Shown: piece by piece, positions 54,011 to 63,189 of the stretch | Numbering within the stretch: the first letter of the stretch is position 1 | Layout: each line of letters begins with the position of its first letter | Source: Candidatus Paceibacterota bacterium | Lineage (GTDB): Bacteria; Actinomycetota; Actinomycetes; Nanopelagicales; Nanopelagicaceae | NCBI GenBank assembly: GCA_035530615.1 | Contig: DATKUL010000001.1 | Coordinates: forward strand, 186,001-250,000 | Length of the DNA: 64,000 nucleotides | Reading direction: 5' to 3' | Notes under the pieces: model-generated | The model's input: only the letters and a program-made list of their open reading frames with translations | Told to the model about the DNA's origin: nothing | Database searches by the model: none | Position numbers and translations under genes: made by a program

Positions 54011-55213
54011 TCAGACTCCGTGCCACTTCACGACCTTCCATGGTGCGGTCTTCGATCCTGAAGGAAGTGGCAATGCCCATGCCAGAATGTTGCCAGCGAC
54101 GAGCACCGCACTTATACCGAGCAATGAACCCAGTTTAAGGATCTTCCCGCTGGGAACATCAAGAACATATTGGCCTGGGTCGCCCCTTCCAGATCCGTTT
54201 CCCCATGCCACAAAGTTGGTGCCACAACCCAGACTTGATCCCGACGCGGAATCACTCAGGGTAACGATCCGCTGAGCCTTCGTCGCTAACGTCATCACAT
54301 GTAAGTGTCCATCAGGTCCAACATTCGGATTCAACCGTGAGTAACTCACTGAACCCACTGTCCAAGCGAGAAGGGTGTTGGATGCACACGAAGAAAAAAT
54401 CAGTTCGTCCTTGGCTAATGAACCTGTAGTGATCAGCGTATCGACGCCGTTCTTGAGAATCCGAATCTCGTAGCGATTCAACGGCATACTCGGATCAACA
54501 TCTTTAGAACGCACATAAATGAGTCCTCGCGCAATTGCGGACGGCAACTTAGCTTGGTCAACGGCGATCTTCAAAGGTTTGCGTGCGCCAATGTCTCGGA
54601 CCATGATCCGGGCGCCCCATCCATTTGCGCTCTTCGAATTCGGATACACCATTACCCACCAGACATTTGAACCGTCTGTGGCGAGCATTCGGACTCCCGG
54701 TGGCCAAGGAATGTCATCGGTCTTCAACAAATCAAATGAATCGGCTAACATTTTGGGGGCTTTTTGGCCTGTCGTGGCGGCGAACAATCTCCAATCTAAA
54801 GATGGATTCGTGCTTCTCGTTTCGCCCCAAACAACGGACTTGCCAGATGCGACGGCTTCAAAAACTTGACGTGGTTTTGATCCAGTTTGAAGAGGGAACC
54901 AAGTGCGTGACGTTCCCACCTGGATGCCAACCTGTGATTGCGCGATCAAATTCCCGTGCAGACTGGGCGGGTTGTTGGAGATGACGGCACTGCCATCCCT
55001 GCGGATAACAAGTACCCCAAGCGATGCTCCAGATTTTCCATGAGGGCCAACCGTGTACAAGGTGGTGTAGTCGCGACCTGCTACTGCCAGTTGAGCACCT
55101 TTGGTTGTTAGCGGCGCAGTAATTTTCGACGCAATACTCTGACCCTGAAAGGAGGCAAGCAAAAGCCCAACAAGAGCAATGACACCCAACCTGAAAACGC
55201 GAGTCTTATTCAT
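54011..55213 (-). CDS. Secreted protein of unknown function, probable beta-propeller
   Basis: A 400-residue protein with a signal peptide (MNKTRVFRLGVIALVGLLLA, probable cut near SIA-SK). Repeating units containing SGKSVVWGE, DGSNVWWVM, NTLLAWTVG and TNFVAWGNG recur roughly every 60 residues, typical of extracellular beta-propellers. No catalytic motif is seen. It lies between rplL and the toxin-antitoxin pair on the same strand, separated from rplL by a strong hairpin. Confidence 0.78.
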   Translation of the reverse strand: MNKTRVFRLGVIALVGLLLASFQGQSIASKITAPLTTKGAQLAVAGRDYTTLYTVGPHGKSGASLGVLVIRRDGSAVISNNPPSLHGNLIAQSQVGIQVGTSRTWFPLQTGSKPRQVFEAVASGKSVVWGETRSTNPSLDWRLFAATTGQKAPKMLADSFDLLKTDDIPWPPGVRMLATDGSNVWWVMVYPNSKSANGWGARIMVRDIGARKPLKIAVDQAKLPSAIARGLIYVRSKDVDPSMPLNRYEIRILKNGVDTLITTGSLAKDELIFSSCASNTLLAWTVGSVSYSRLNPNVGPDGHLHVMTLATKAQRIVTLSDSASGSSLGCGTNFVAWGNGSGRGDPGQYVLDVPSGKILKLGSLLGISAVLVAGNILAWALPLPSGSKTAPWKVVKWHGV

Positions 55214-55300
55214 ATAACCAGTTAAACGCTTCTGCGACCCCTTGCGTTACTCAATCGCGCGGTTATTTAAAGTCTGACCATTTTGCTCGGAAATGCCGAA

Positions 55301-55350
55301 CGCCCCCACCTTTGAACTGAACCCCAGAAGCTGGAGTTCAGTTCACTTTC
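55301..55350 (-). terminator. Hairpin downstream of rplL
   Basis: TGAACTGAAC at 55313-55322 pairs with GTTCAGTTCA at 55336-55345, extended inward by CCAG/CTGG with one mismatch. An outer CGCCC/GGGCG pairing is possible. The following sequence is not T-rich. It may end or attenuate the rplJL transcript before the secreted-protein gene. Confidence 0.7.
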
Positions 55351-55376
55351 GGCGAGGGCGTTCTGGGTAGAACTAC

Positions 55377-55757
55377 TTACTTAACAGTGACAGTTGCTCC
55401 GGCTGCTTCGAGAGCTGCCTTTGCCTTTTCAACTGCATCTTTGGTGCCCTTTTCGATCAATACTGCAGGCGCGGCATCAACGATGTCCTTTGCTTCCTTC
55501 AAACCGAGGCTTGAATTGATAGCGCGAACTTCCTTGATAACTGCAATCTTCTGTGAACCAGCGCTTTCCAAGGTGAGTGTGAACTCATCTTGTGCTGCTG
55601 CTTCTTCGACTGCTCCGCCGCCTGCTGCTGCAACTGCAACTGGTGCAGATGCCTTGACGTCGAATTCTGTCTCAAATGACTTGACGAAATCTGAGAGCTC
55701 AACCAATGTCATTTCCTTGAACTGACCCAATAGGTCTTCTGTGCTGAGTTTTGCCAT
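55377..55757 (-). CDS. rplL: 50S ribosomal protein L7/L12
   Basis: 126 residues, the usual length. The N-terminal dimerisation part ([26 protein letters not shown]), the Ala/Gly-rich hinge and the C-terminal factor-binding domain ([27 protein letters not shown]) are all present. It starts three bases after the rplJ stop and is co-translated with it. It binds L10 to form the ribosomal stalk. Confidence 0.98.
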   Translation of the reverse strand: MAKLSTEDLLGQFKEMTLVELSDFVKSFETEFDVKASAPVAVAAAGGGAVEEAAAQDEFTLTLESAGSQKIAVIKEVRAINSSLGLKEAKDIVDAAPAVLIEKGTKDAVEKAKAALEAAGATVTVK

Positions 55758-55760
55758 GAT

Positions 55761-56399
55761 TTATTCCTTCTCTTCTTCAGCTGCCTCAACGGCTGCGTCT
55801 ACTGGGGTTTGAACTTCTTCGGTTACTACTGGTGCCTCTTCGGCGACTGCTTCAGCGACTGGCGCTTCTACAACTGCTTCAGCGACTGGCGCTTCTACAA
55901 CTGCGACAGGACCTTCTGCTTCTTCCTTCTTAATGCGAAGAGCATCGATGGTGCGAATTGCATTTGCCATAGTTGCCTTCATGGCGCCAGCGAGCTTGGC
56001 CAAGAGGACTTCGCGTGATTCCAAATCGGCTAACTTGTAAATCTCTGCTGCGGTGACGTTCTTGCCTTCGTAAATTCCACCCTTGATGATCAGGAATGGA
56101 TTCTCCTTAGCAAAGTCGCGCAGGCTTTTGGCTGCAACGATTGCGTCGCCCTTGATGAATGCCAGCGCAGATGGACCGGTGAGAAGTTCGGCAGGAACAT
56201 CAAATCCGGCTTCCTTTGCTGCAATCTTGGTGAGGGTGTTCTTTACAACCGCGTATTTGGTTTCAGAACCAAGGTTGCGGCGAAGCTGCTTCATTGAGGT
56301 CACGGAAAGTCCGCGATACTCGGTGAGGACAGTCGCTGTTGCTGAACGGAAATCTTCCGCCAACTCTGCAACTGCCGCTGCTTTATCTGGGCGAGCCAT
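55761..56399 (-). CDS. rplJ: 50S ribosomal protein L10 with extended repetitive tail
   Basis: I start at the ATG at 56399 ([21 protein letters not shown] upstream), giving 212 residues; a longer frame enters the leader. The L10 core has [15 protein letters not shown] and [10 protein letters not shown]. The protein is about 35-40 residues longer than most L10. The tail is acidic and contains a perfect DNA duplication encoding VEAPVAEAV twice. L12 dimers bind the helix before this tail. Confidence 0.97.
   Translation of the reverse strand: MARPDKAAAVAELAEDFRSATATVLTEYRGLSVTSMKQLRRNLGSETKYAVVKNTLTKIAAKEAGFDVPAELLTGPSALAFIKGDAIVAAKSLRDFAKENPFLIIKGGIYEGKNVTAAEIYKLADLESREVLLAKLAGAMKATMANAIRTIDALRIKKEEAEGPVAVVEAPVAEAVVEAPVAEAVAEEAPVVTEEVQTPVDAAVEAAEEEKE
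55847..55900 (-). repeat. Perfect 27-bp tandem duplication within rplJ
   Basis: The 27-base unit at 55847-55873 is repeated exactly at 55874-55900. It stays in frame and lengthens the acidic tail of L10 by nine residues. The absence of any base difference suggests a recent event. Confidence 0.9.
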
Positions 56400-56404
56400 T
56401 CGGT

Positions 56405-56600
56405 TCACCTTTCTGTCATAGATCAGATCACGCCACTCATGTAACGTAAATTTCAAACAAAATCCGCTTAGAAATGCAATAAACCCGTTACGCGTAAGAG
56501 CGCACGGGTTTAGCGTGAGAACCTACGCGGGCTGTCTATTGACACTTAAGCAATTGCCAATTTCTCGGTAACTGCACCAGCGGTCTTTGGTGAGAACGTA
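56405..56600 (-). ncRNA. Ribosomal protein L10 leader
   Basis: The 195 bases upstream of rplJ contain the minus-strand segment CCAAAGACCGCTGGTGCAG, then ACAGCCCGCGTAGGTTC, and a hairpin AAACCCGT/ACGGGTTT around 56480-56515. Sequences of the AGACCGCTGGT type, followed by a CGTAGGT segment, are characteristic of L10-binding leaders in actinobacteria. L10(L12)4 binding here would repress rplJL. A covariance-model match was not run. Confidence 0.65.
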
Positions 56601-56601
56601 A

Positions 56602-56623
56602 GGGTAGGCCGTGAGGCCTACCC
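56602..56623 (-). terminator. Hairpin between DUF302 gene and L10 leader
   Basis: GGGTAGGCC and GGCCTACCC form a perfect nine-base-pair stem with a four-base loop, 14 bases after the DUF302 stop. It lacks a T-run. It may separate the sulfur-gene transcript from the rplJL transcript. Confidence 0.65.
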
Positions 56624-56637
56624 TCGTCAAAACAGGC

Positions 56638-57024
56638 TTACTTCAGGCTGGCTAAAGCGGCAGAAAGCAGCTCGGTTACCTCATCGGCGATCTGCTTCAT
56701 CTCGGGGCCTTCCGTGATTTCGGCCATCATCTGTGGGTTGATCATTTCCACCACTGTGCCGGCATCAGTCCTGCGGATGACGACGTTACATGGCAGGAGC
56801 AGACCGATTGAAGGCTCGGCTTGAAGGGCACGGTGGGCAAACTTCGGATTGCATGCGCCGAGAATGAGTTGCGGCTCAATCTCTACGCCAATCTTATTGT
56901 GAAGCGTTGCCTGCATGTCGATCTCGCTGACGATGCCGAAACCATGCGCAGCGAGAGCAGCGCGAACATCAGCATTTACCTCTTCGAATGGACGATCAAT
57001 AGTCCGACTCATTCCATAGTTCAT
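56638..57024 (-). CDS. DUF302 family protein
   Basis: A 128-residue protein matching DUF302: FEEVNADVRAALAAHGFGIVSEIDMQATL, then ILGACNPKFAHRAL, and LLPCNVVIRRTDAGTVVEMINP with the two conserved cysteines in GACNP and LLPCN. The family is small, soluble and often found with rhodaneses and DsrE-like proteins in sulfur or redox clusters. It is the last of three such genes placed between rplA and rplJ. Confidence 0.88.
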   Translation of the reverse strand: MNYGMSRTIDRPFEEVNADVRAALAAHGFGIVSEIDMQATLHNKIGVEIEPQLILGACNPKFAHRALQAEPSIGLLLPCNVVIRRTDAGTVVEMINPQMMAEITEGPEMKQIADEVTELLSAALASLK

Positions 57025-57057
57025 TTTCTCTCCTTATTGGTTGATCGGTAGATGTGA

Positions 57058-57408
57058 TTAGAAAACTAGGACCTTGTCAGAGGCAAGTGTGGCATCGGTG
57101 AGAGCATCCATTGTTGAACGCTTGGCACCTTCGATGAGCATCTCCTCGCTAATTCCGCGGGCATCCATACACGTTCCGCAGCATTCAATCTTCCCACCTT
57201 GTCGGGTCACGATGGAAAGCATTCGGTCGAGCTTGTAATAGCCATCCGGGGTCTTCTGGTTGGCCATTGCAGCAGTGACGCCGTCACCCATGAGAAAGAC
57301 GGTGACTTCAACATCTTCGCGTTTTGCAAGGGATGCCGACAAACGGATTGCGTTATATGTTGAATCCAGCCCATAGGCAGATCCATTGATAATCATAAGT
57401 ACTTTCAT
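57058..57408 (-). CDS. DsrE/DsrF-like family protein
   Basis: A 116-residue DsrE-type protein: MKVLMIINGSAYG at the start, VFLMGDGVTAAM, and CCGTCMDARGIS with candidate sulfur-carrying cysteines. It would accept and pass on sulfane sulfur. It lies between the ArsR-rhodanese and DUF302 genes on the same strand with short gaps, forming one operon. Confidence 0.88.
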   Translation of the reverse strand: MKVLMIINGSAYGLDSTYNAIRLSASLAKREDVEVTVFLMGDGVTAAMANQKTPDGYYKLDRMLSIVTRQGGKIECCGTCMDARGISEEMLIEGAKRSTMDALTDATLASDKVLVF

Positions 57409-57441
57409 GTTGAACTCCTTGTATGTATTGGGGGATATTAC

Positions 57442-58116
57442 CTATGCAACACTTTTTTCAACCGGCAGGCCAGCCAGGTGCCACTCAAGCATTCCTTCTT
57501 GCAATCTACGCGCCCGAATGCCTCTTTTATTGAGTGCATTCACTGCCTCGTAGGCCAGCACGCAATAAGCGCCGCGGCAGTAGACCACAACGTTGAGATC
57601 CTTCTTGAGGTTGGAAATGAATTTATCTAATTCTGAAAGCGGAACTGAGCGCGCGCCCGGGACGTGACCTGCTTCGAATTCAAGTGCCGGTCTGACGTCC
57701 AAAACAACAACTTCGCCAGTGCTCAAACTTTCGAGTAATTCGCTCCGCTCAACGGCATCTGAAAAATCGTGAGGGTCACCGCCTAGATATTTCGTTGCCG
57801 CGCGTTCTGCATCGGCAAGGTGCGTCGTAGCGACATTGCGAAGCATCGCGAAAAGAGTTCGAACATCGTCTCCATTAAGTCGATATCGGATTGTTGTCCC
57901 TTCTCTGCGAGTGGTCACTAAGCCAGCATCTTTGAGAGCCTGCAAATGCATCGACGCTGTAGAAAGACCAAGACCCGCCTCAGTCGCTAGCGAATCAACA
58001 GAACGCTCGCCCTGGGCCAGTAGGTCTAACAATTCCAGACGCTTGGGGCTGGAAAAGCCCTTGCCCATCCGGGCGAACTGCTCGTAGAGAGCCGTCTTTG
58101 CCTCGCGTTTGCTCAT
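57442..58116 (-). CDS. ArsR-family regulator fused to a rhodanese domain
   Basis: A 224-residue fusion. The ArsR winged helix occupies residues 1-95 (SPKRLELLDLLAQGE, LSTASMHLQALKDAGLV, TTIRYRL). A single-domain rhodanese occupies residues 110-220 with the active-site loop YCRGAYCVLA, where the first Cys would carry the persulfide. Such fusions sense reactive sulfur or redox state and control linked sulfur genes. It is the first gene of the three-gene insert and probably autoregulates. Confidence 0.9.
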   Translation of the reverse strand: MSKREAKTALYEQFARMGKGFSSPKRLELLDLLAQGERSVDSLATEAGLGLSTASMHLQALKDAGLVTTRREGTTIRYRLNGDDVRTLFAMLRNVATTHLADAERAATKYLGGDPHDFSDAVERSELLESLSTGEVVVLDVRPALEFEAGHVPGARSVPLSELDKFISNLKKDLNVVVYCRGAYCVLAYEAVNALNKRGIRARRLQEGMLEWHLAGLPVEKSVA

Positions 58117-58194
58117 TTGCTCCCCCTTATTCCAGTAAAATCGAGAATACTAGAAAAGGTTATCAGCGGCAAATTTTTCAATTCTCCAAAATGA

Positions 58195-58270
58195 AATAAC
58201 CCCCGTAAGTAGGGGGAGCGCAGAGACGTAAAGCGAAGCAGTCTCAAGCCCACCTACGAAGGGGGTTATT
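58195..58270 (-). terminator. Long hairpin downstream of rplA
   Basis: AATAACCCCC at the low end pairs with GGGGGTTATT at the high end, with additional pairing CTACG/CGTAG-like inside. It lies nine bases after the rplA stop and before the ArsR-rhodanese gene. Transcription termination of the rplKA unit is the likely role. Confidence 0.75.
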
Positions 58271-58279
58271 GCACCGAAA

Positions 58280-58990
58280 TTATTCGGCTGAACCAGCAGA
58301 CTCGCGAACGATATTTGGATCTACCTGGATGCCAGGTCCCATTGTTGTAGAGATCGTGGCCTTCTTGATGAAACGGCCTTTCGATGAAGATGGTTTTGCG
58401 CGCTGTACTTCATCAAGTGCTGCTGCATAGTTCTCAGCAAGCTGTGCGGCAGTGAAGGAAACCTTGCCAATGATGAAGTGAAGGTTTGCATTCTTATCGA
58501 CGCGGAATTCAATCTTTCCGCCCTTGATATCTGTGACAGCCTTTGCAACATCGGTTGTAACGGTTCCGGTCTTTGGGTTTGGCATAAGACCGCGTGGTCC
58601 AAGAACCTTTCCCAGACGACCAACCTTGCCCATGAGATCTGGAGTAGCAACAACCGCATCGTAATCAAGACGACCCTTTGCAACTTCTTCGATCAATTCA
58701 TCGGCGCCAACAATGTCTGCACCAGCTGCACGCGCTTCATCCGCACGAGCTCCACCTGCGAATACAAGAACGCGAACAGTCTTACCTGTTCCGTGTGGCA
58801 AGTTAACGGTGCTGCGGATTGCCTGATCAGCTTTCTTAGGATCAACTCCGAGACAGAGAGCAACTTCAACAGTTGCGTCGTAACTTGTTGTTGAGGTTTC
58901 GCGAGCTAATGTCACTGCCTCAAGCGGGGTGTATAGGTAATCCTGCTTAACCTTCTCAGCCGCCGCGTTATATTTCTTACTGCGCTTCAT
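58280..58990 (-). CDS. rplA: 50S ribosomal protein L1
   Basis: 236 residues, normal length. Features include [19 protein letters not shown]-like text near residue 50 ([15 protein letters not shown]), [31 protein letters not shown] in the centre, and the C-terminal [17 protein letters not shown]1 forms the mobile stalk at the E site and can repress its own operon. It lies 103 bases after rplK, the gap holding several hairpins. Confidence 0.98.
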   Translation of the reverse strand: MKRSKKYNAAAEKVKQDYLYTPLEAVTLARETSTTSYDATVEVALCLGVDPKKADQAIRSTVNLPHGTGKTVRVLVFAGGARADEARAAGADIVGADELIEEVAKGRLDYDAVVATPDLMGKVGRLGKVLGPRGLMPNPKTGTVTTDVAKAVTDIKGGKIEFRVDKNANLHFIIGKVSFTAAQLAENYAAALDEVQRAKPSSSKGRFIKKATISTTMGPGIQVDPNIVRESAGSAE

Positions 58991-59042
58991 TTCACTCCTC
59001 TTTGAAGAACTGAAGATCAGTTCTCATTCGGTTGTGGTTGAC

Positions 59043-59090
59043 GAACCAGCGAGGTTCTCCCACTTCTTCGTTCCGATCTGGAACGAAGAA
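59043..59090 (-). promoter_or_regulatory. Hairpins in the rplK-rplA gap
   Basis: TTCTTCGTTCC (59064-59074) and GGAACGAAGAA (59080-59090) form a perfect 11-base-pair hairpin immediately after rplK. GAACC/GGTTC (59043-59057) forms a second. A third, AGAACTGA/TCAGTTCT, lies at 59006-59024 just before the rplA ribosome site. They may control processing or relative expression of L11 and L1. Confidence 0.6.
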
Positions 59091-59093
59091 ACT

Positions 59094-59525
59094 TTAATCG
59101 ACGACGGTGATACCCATCGAACGTGCTGTACCAGCTATGATCAAAGACGCTGCATCGATGTCATTGGCATTGAGGTCTTCCATCTTCGTCTTTGCAATCT
59201 CTTGAACCTGTGACTTCGTGATGGAAGCAACTTTGGTCTTGTGAGGCACTGCAGAGCCCTTTTCGACTCCGGCAGCCTTCAAGATGAGGCGTGATGCAGG
59301 TGGGGTCTTTGTGACAAAGGTAAATGTGCGGTCTTCATACACGGAGATCTCAACTGGGATGATCTGTCCCTTTTGTGATTCGGTAGCAGCGTTGTACTGC
59401 TTAACGAAGTCCATAATGTTGACGCCGTGCTGACCGAGGGCAGGACCAACTGGTGGCGCAGGTGTTGCAGCGCCAGCCTGGATCTGCAACTTGATCATTG
59501 CCGTGATCTTCTTCTTCGGAGCCAT
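59094..59525 (-). CDS. rplK: 50S ribosomal protein L11
   Basis: 143 residues, normal length. [30 protein letters not shown] is the typical N-terminal domain; I cite it only as the motif [15 protein letters not shown]. The C-terminal rRNA-binding domain ends [10 protein letters not shown]. It binds 23S rRNA at the GTPase-associated centre. It follows nusG by 67 bases, as in most bacteria. Confidence 0.97.
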   Translation of the reverse strand: MAPKKKITAMIKLQIQAGAATPAPPVGPALGQHGVNIMDFVKQYNAATESQKGQIIPVEISVYEDRTFTFVTKTPPASRLILKAAGVEKGSAVPHKTKVASITKSQVQEIAKTKMEDLNANDIDAASLIIAGTARSMGITVVD

Positions 59526-59592
59526 ATTCGTTTCCTTTTTCTTTATCTCTACCTAGTTGGTTGAACTATTAGGTCGATCGTGTGGTCGGGGA

Positions 59593-60408
59593 TTAAATCT
59601 TCTGCACTTGAGCAAACGAGAGTTCAACTGGGGTTTCGCGTCCGAAGATCGAAACCAAAACTTTGAGTTTCGCTTGCTCTGGCATGATCTCGCTGATCGA
59701 TGCAGGAAGAGTTGCGAATGGGCCATCCATAACGGTGACTGATTCCCCAACTTGGAAATCAACCACGCGAATCTCAGGCTTGTCAGACTTCTTCACTGGA
59801 CGTGGAGCAAGAATCTTCTCTACTTCATCGAAAGTCAGCGGACTTGGGTGGTGCGCGTTTCCAACAAACCCGGTCACGCCAGGAGTGTTACGAACTGCAG
59901 ACCAAGACTCATCAGTGAGGTCCAGACGGACAAGAACATAACCTGGGTAGATGTTGCGCTTAACCTGCTTGCGCACTCCGTTCTTGATCTCAGTCACTTC
60001 TTCTTCAGGAACTTCAATCTGGAAAATGAAATCTTCCATATTGAGTGACTGAATACGGTTCTGAAGATTTGCCTTGACCTTCTTCTCATAGCCTGCGTAA
60101 GAGTGGACTACATACCAATCTCCTGCAGCAGTGCGAAGTGCACGCCGGAATTCCGCGTTGGGGTCGTTCTCATCGTCTTCATCAGTGGCCTCTTCAGTGC
60201 CTTCTTCAGTAGCCGCAATCTCTGCGGCTTCGACCGCATCAGCCTCTTCCGTTTGAAGTTCGGTTACGAGGCCACCCTCCGAAACTTCAGCGTTAATTGC
60301 CTCTTTTTCTTCAGCAACCTCAGCGGCAACAACTACCGGCGCGACAACTGGTTCAACCGTGGCCGCTGCGAGCGCAGCCGCGAAGGCGTCAGTCTTTTCC
60401 TCAGACAT
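59593..60408 (-). CDS. nusG: Transcription termination/antitermination protein NusG with acidic N-terminal extension
   Basis: 271 residues. The NGN domain starts near residue 95 ([19 protein letters not shown]) and the KOW domain lies at the end ([19 protein letters not shown]). The first 90 residues are a low-complexity acidic extension rich in Ala, Glu and Val, a feature known from actinobacteria. NusG links RNA polymerase to the ribosome and Rho. The gene lies nine bases after secE. Confidence 0.97.
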   Translation of the reverse strand: MSEEKTDAFAAALAAATVEPVVAPVVVAAEVAEEKEAINAEVSEGGLVTELQTEEADAVEAAEIAATEEGTEEATDEDDENDPNAEFRRALRTAAGDWYVVHSYAGYEKKVKANLQNRIQSLNMEDFIFQIEVPEEEVTEIKNGVRKQVKRNIYPGYVLVRLDLTDESWSAVRNTPGVTGFVGNAHHPSPLTFDEVEKILAPRPVKKSDKPEIRVVDFQVGESVTVMDGPFATLPASISEIMPEQAKLKVLVSIFGRETPVELSFAQVQKI

Positions 60409-60417
60409 AATGCTTCC

Positions 60418-60645
60418 TTATCCAAATACCAAGAAGACGATCTTGGTTAAAACCAGATCGAGAAGCGAAACAACGGCGATGATGAAGGACACGAACACGA
60501 GAACAACGGCGGTGTAAGTGGTCAACATTTTGCGTGTTGGCCAGACTACTTTGCGAAGCTCTGCAATTACTTGGCGGTAGAAAAGGCCAATGCGCGCGAA
60601 GAGACCAGCTTTCTTCTCCTCGTGGGACGCAACCACATCAGTCAT
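60418..60645 (-). CDS. secE: Preprotein translocase subunit SecE
   Basis: 75 residues with a cytoplasmic amphipathic region (FYRQVIAELRKVVWPTRKML, the conserved SecE signature) and one C-terminal membrane helix (VVLVFVSFIIAVVSLLDLVL). Length and topology are those of single-helix SecE. It stabilises SecY. Operon order tRNA-Trp, secE, nusG is conserved. Confidence 0.96.
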   Translation of the reverse strand: MTDVVASHEEKKAGLFARIGLFYRQVIAELRKVVWPTRKMLTTYTAVVLVFVSFIIAVVSLLDLVLTKIVFLVFG

Positions 60646-60694
60646 CGTGGGCCTTTCCTTTCACTAGTTCGATCTCGTTACACTCTTTCGAGTT

Positions 60695-60771
60695 TGGCAG
60701 GGCAGGAGGGACTTGAACCCCCAACCGCCGGTTTTGGAGACCGGAACTCTGGCCAGTTGAGCTACTGCCCT
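60695..60771 (-). tRNA. tRNA-Trp (anticodon CCA)
   Basis: The minus strand folds as a cloverleaf. The acceptor 5' strand AGGGCAG pairs with CTGCCCT, the D arm follows TAGCTCAACTGG, the anticodon loop is CTCCAAA giving anticodon CCA, and the T loop is GGTTCAAGTCC. Discriminator G and the 3' CCA are encoded in the DNA. Confidence 0.96.
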
Positions 60772-60927
60772 TCAGACGGCATGGCAAAAGACCATAAACG
60801 TCAGGAGGCAGAGTGTAGAGCGTGAAGCGCGCTTGGGTCTAACTCGCGCCTGGATCAAGGCAGATCCGACCAGACCCGACCAAAACCAGGGATCGGGAGC
60901 GGGCCAGAGTACGGCAGACTTACCACT

Positions 60928-62133
60928 ATGAGCGCCCAACGAATCTCCTCCCGAATCGCAGCCATTGCAGAATCAGCGACCCTGGCGGTGGACGCAAAGG
61001 CGAAGGCTCTCAAGGCCGCCGGGCGTCCCGTCATTGGATTTGGCGCTGGAGAGCCAGACTTTCCTACCCCCGATTACATCGTGAGCGCAGCAATTGCCTC
61101 AGCCAGCGTTGCCGCAAACCATCGCTACACACCAACAGCAGGATTACCAGAACTTCGCAATGCAATTGTCGCAAAAACCAAGCGTGATTCGAATTATGAA
61201 ATTACTGCCGACCAAGTACTTGTAACCAACGGCGGAAAGCAAGCCGTCTATCAAGCCTTCGCAACAATTGTCGATGATGGCGATGAAGTTCTATTGCCCG
61301 CCCCTTACTGGACCACATACCCAGAGGCAATCAAGTTAGCCGGCGGAATTCCTGTCGAAGTTTTTGCAGATGAATCACAGAACTACTTGGTCACCGTCGA
61401 ACAACTTGAAGCAGCCCGAACTCCAAAGACAAAGGTCTTGCTCTTCTGCTCACCAAGCAACCCAACCGGATCGGTCTATCCGCCAGATCATGTGAAAGCA
61501 ATCGGCGAGTGGGCAGTTAAACACGGCATCTGGATTATTTCGGATGAGATTTACGAGCACCTTCTCTATGACGGCGCGATTGCACCAAGCTTGCCGGTTG
61601 TGGTTCCTACACTTGCAAACCACATCATCATTCTCAACGGAGTTGCAAAGACTTATGCAATGACCGGTTGGCGCGTGGGTTGGATGATCGGACCTAAGGA
61701 TGTCATCAAGGCTGCAACCAACTTGCAGTCACATCTTTCAAGTAACGTCTCAAACATTTCCCAACGAGCTGCGATCGCCGCGCTCACCGGTGATCTCTCG
61801 GCCGTTCACAGGATGGGCGAGGCATTTGACCGTCGACGAAAATTGATTGTTGGCCTTCTCAATGAGATTCCAGGATTTGAATGCCCGACTCCCCAAGGCG
61901 CTTTTTATGCCTATCCCTCCATAAGAGGAGTACTGGGCAAGACAATTCGCGGCAAAACTCCACAGACTTCGGCCGAACTTGCAACGCTTATTCTTGAAGA
62001 AGTGGAAGTTGCTGTGGTACCTGGAGAAGCTTTTGGACCTTCCGGATATCTTCGCTTCTCCTACGCGTTAAGCGATGAAGATATTGTGGAAGGAATCGGG
62101 CGAATTAAGAAGCTGATCGCTGAAATCCAGTGA
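60928..62133 (+). CDS. aspC: Pyridoxal-phosphate aminotransferase, class I (aspartate aminotransferase type)
   Basis: 401 residues of the class I aminotransferase fold, Ib subgroup. Features are [13 protein letters not shown] at the N-terminus, [23 protein letters not shown], the PLP lysine in [16 protein letters not shown], and the carboxylate-binding arginine in GYLRFSYA. It probably transaminates aspartate, or an aspartate-prephenate pair. This position next to secE and tRNA-Trp is common in actinobacteria. Confidence 0.93.
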   Translation: MSAQRISSRIAAIAESATLAVDAKAKALKAAGRPVIGFGAGEPDFPTPDYIVSAAIASASVAANHRYTPTAGLPELRNAIVAKTKRDSNYEITADQVLVTNGGKQAVYQAFATIVDDGDEVLLPAPYWTTYPEAIKLAGGIPVEVFADESQNYLVTVEQLEAARTPKTKVLLFCSPSNPTGSVYPPDHVKAIGEWAVKHGIWIISDEIYEHLLYDGAIAPSLPVVVPTLANHIIILNGVAKTYAMTGWRVGWMIGPKDVIKAATNLQSHLSSNVSNISQRAAIAALTGDLSAVHRMGEAFDRRRKLIVGLLNEIPGFECPTPQGAFYAYPSIRGVLGKTIRGKTPQTSAELATLILEEVEVAVVPGEAFGPSGYLRFSYALSDEDIVEGIGRIKKLIAEIQ

Positions 62134-62153
62134 CTTCAGTTTAAATTGAGGTT

Positions 62154-63179
62154 TTAGTTAAGGGTCAAGCCCACCAGGTTTACTTCTGGCACCAAATCAA
62201 TCCCAAAAACTGCACGGACTTTCTCTTGTGCCTCTTTAGCCAGGGCCGCAATATCTGCAGCGGTTGCATTGCCCGAATTTGTTAATGCCAGTACATGCTT
62301 GCTTGAAATTCGTGCACCCGAGTGCGCATCTCCTTTATGTACCCCTGCGTGTTCCATCAACCAAGCCGCTGAGGTCTTTACCTGCCCGTCTTCTTGCACC
62401 CAACGAGGTGCTTCTGAGGGGAGTTTCTCTGAAGCCTCTGCCGAAATAATTGGATTGGTAAAGAAAGAACCCGCTGACCACGAATCGTGATCTGAGGGAT
62501 TAAGAAGCATTCCCTTACTCGCGCGCAGCCTAAGAGTGGCTTCACGAGTCGCAATGACATTCGCTTTTTCGCCAACAGAAATACCGAGTGCAGTCGCGAG
62601 TTCGGCATAGAGAATAGGCGAGGACATCTCCCCGATGCGCAATTGGAATCCGACATCAAGAATGACATAGCGATCACGCTCTGCTTTGAACCTCGAATTC
62701 CGATAAGAAAATTCACACTCCCCATTTGTAAATGTTCGAATTTGCTTCTCTTTCCGATCATAAGTTCTCACACGAGTGATGAATTCAGAGGCTTCGTGCC
62801 CATACGCGCCAATGTTCTGAATGGGAGCGGCCCCAACTGTGCCTGGAATTCCACTTAATGTTTCTAGCCCGGCGTATCCACGAGCAATAGTGGTTTCAAC
62901 AAAGCTATCCCAGACTTCCCCAGCACCAATAGTCAGAGTCGCACCACTACACGCATCTACTTCGCTTTCGACTTTGGCACTTGAAACATGAATAACGACA
63001 CCATCAAATCCGGCATCGCTTACCAGAACATTCGTTCCACTTCCCAAGATAAGGACGCGCTTGCCGGCAGCATCAGCAGCTTGAACCGCAGAAATAATTT
63101 CTGCCTCATTTGATGCATTGACGATTTCTTGTGCGGGGCCACCCACGCGAAGACTGGTGTAGTCGGAAAGTTGGTCCAT
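62154..63179 (-). CDS. murB: UDP-N-acetylenolpyruvoylglucosamine reductase
   Basis: 341 residues. The FAD domain has LSDYTSLRVGGPAQEIV and LGSGTNVLVSD, the middle has GIPGTVGAAPIQNIGAYG, and the C-terminal domain has WSAGSFFTNP (active-site Ser) and HPNVLV-like conservation near EVNLVG. It makes UDP-N-acetylmuramate for peptidoglycan in the cytoplasm. It is convergent with the aminotransferase gene, with a 20-base gap. Confidence 0.96.
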   Translation of the reverse strand: MDQLSDYTSLRVGGPAQEIVNASNEAEIISAVQAADAAGKRVLILGSGTNVLVSDAGFDGVVIHVSSAKVESEVDACSGATLTIGAGEVWDSFVETTIARGYAGLETLSGIPGTVGAAPIQNIGAYGHEASEFITRVRTYDRKEKQIRTFTNGECEFSYRNSRFKAERDRYVILDVGFQLRIGEMSSPILYAELATALGISVGEKANVIATREATLRLRASKGMLLNPSDHDSWSAGSFFTNPIISAEASEKLPSEAPRWVQEDGQVKTSAAWLMEHAGVHKGDAHSGARISSKHVLALTNSGNATAADIAALAKEAQEKVRAVFGIDLVPEVNLVGLTLN

Positions 63180-63189
63180 GTATGAAAGG

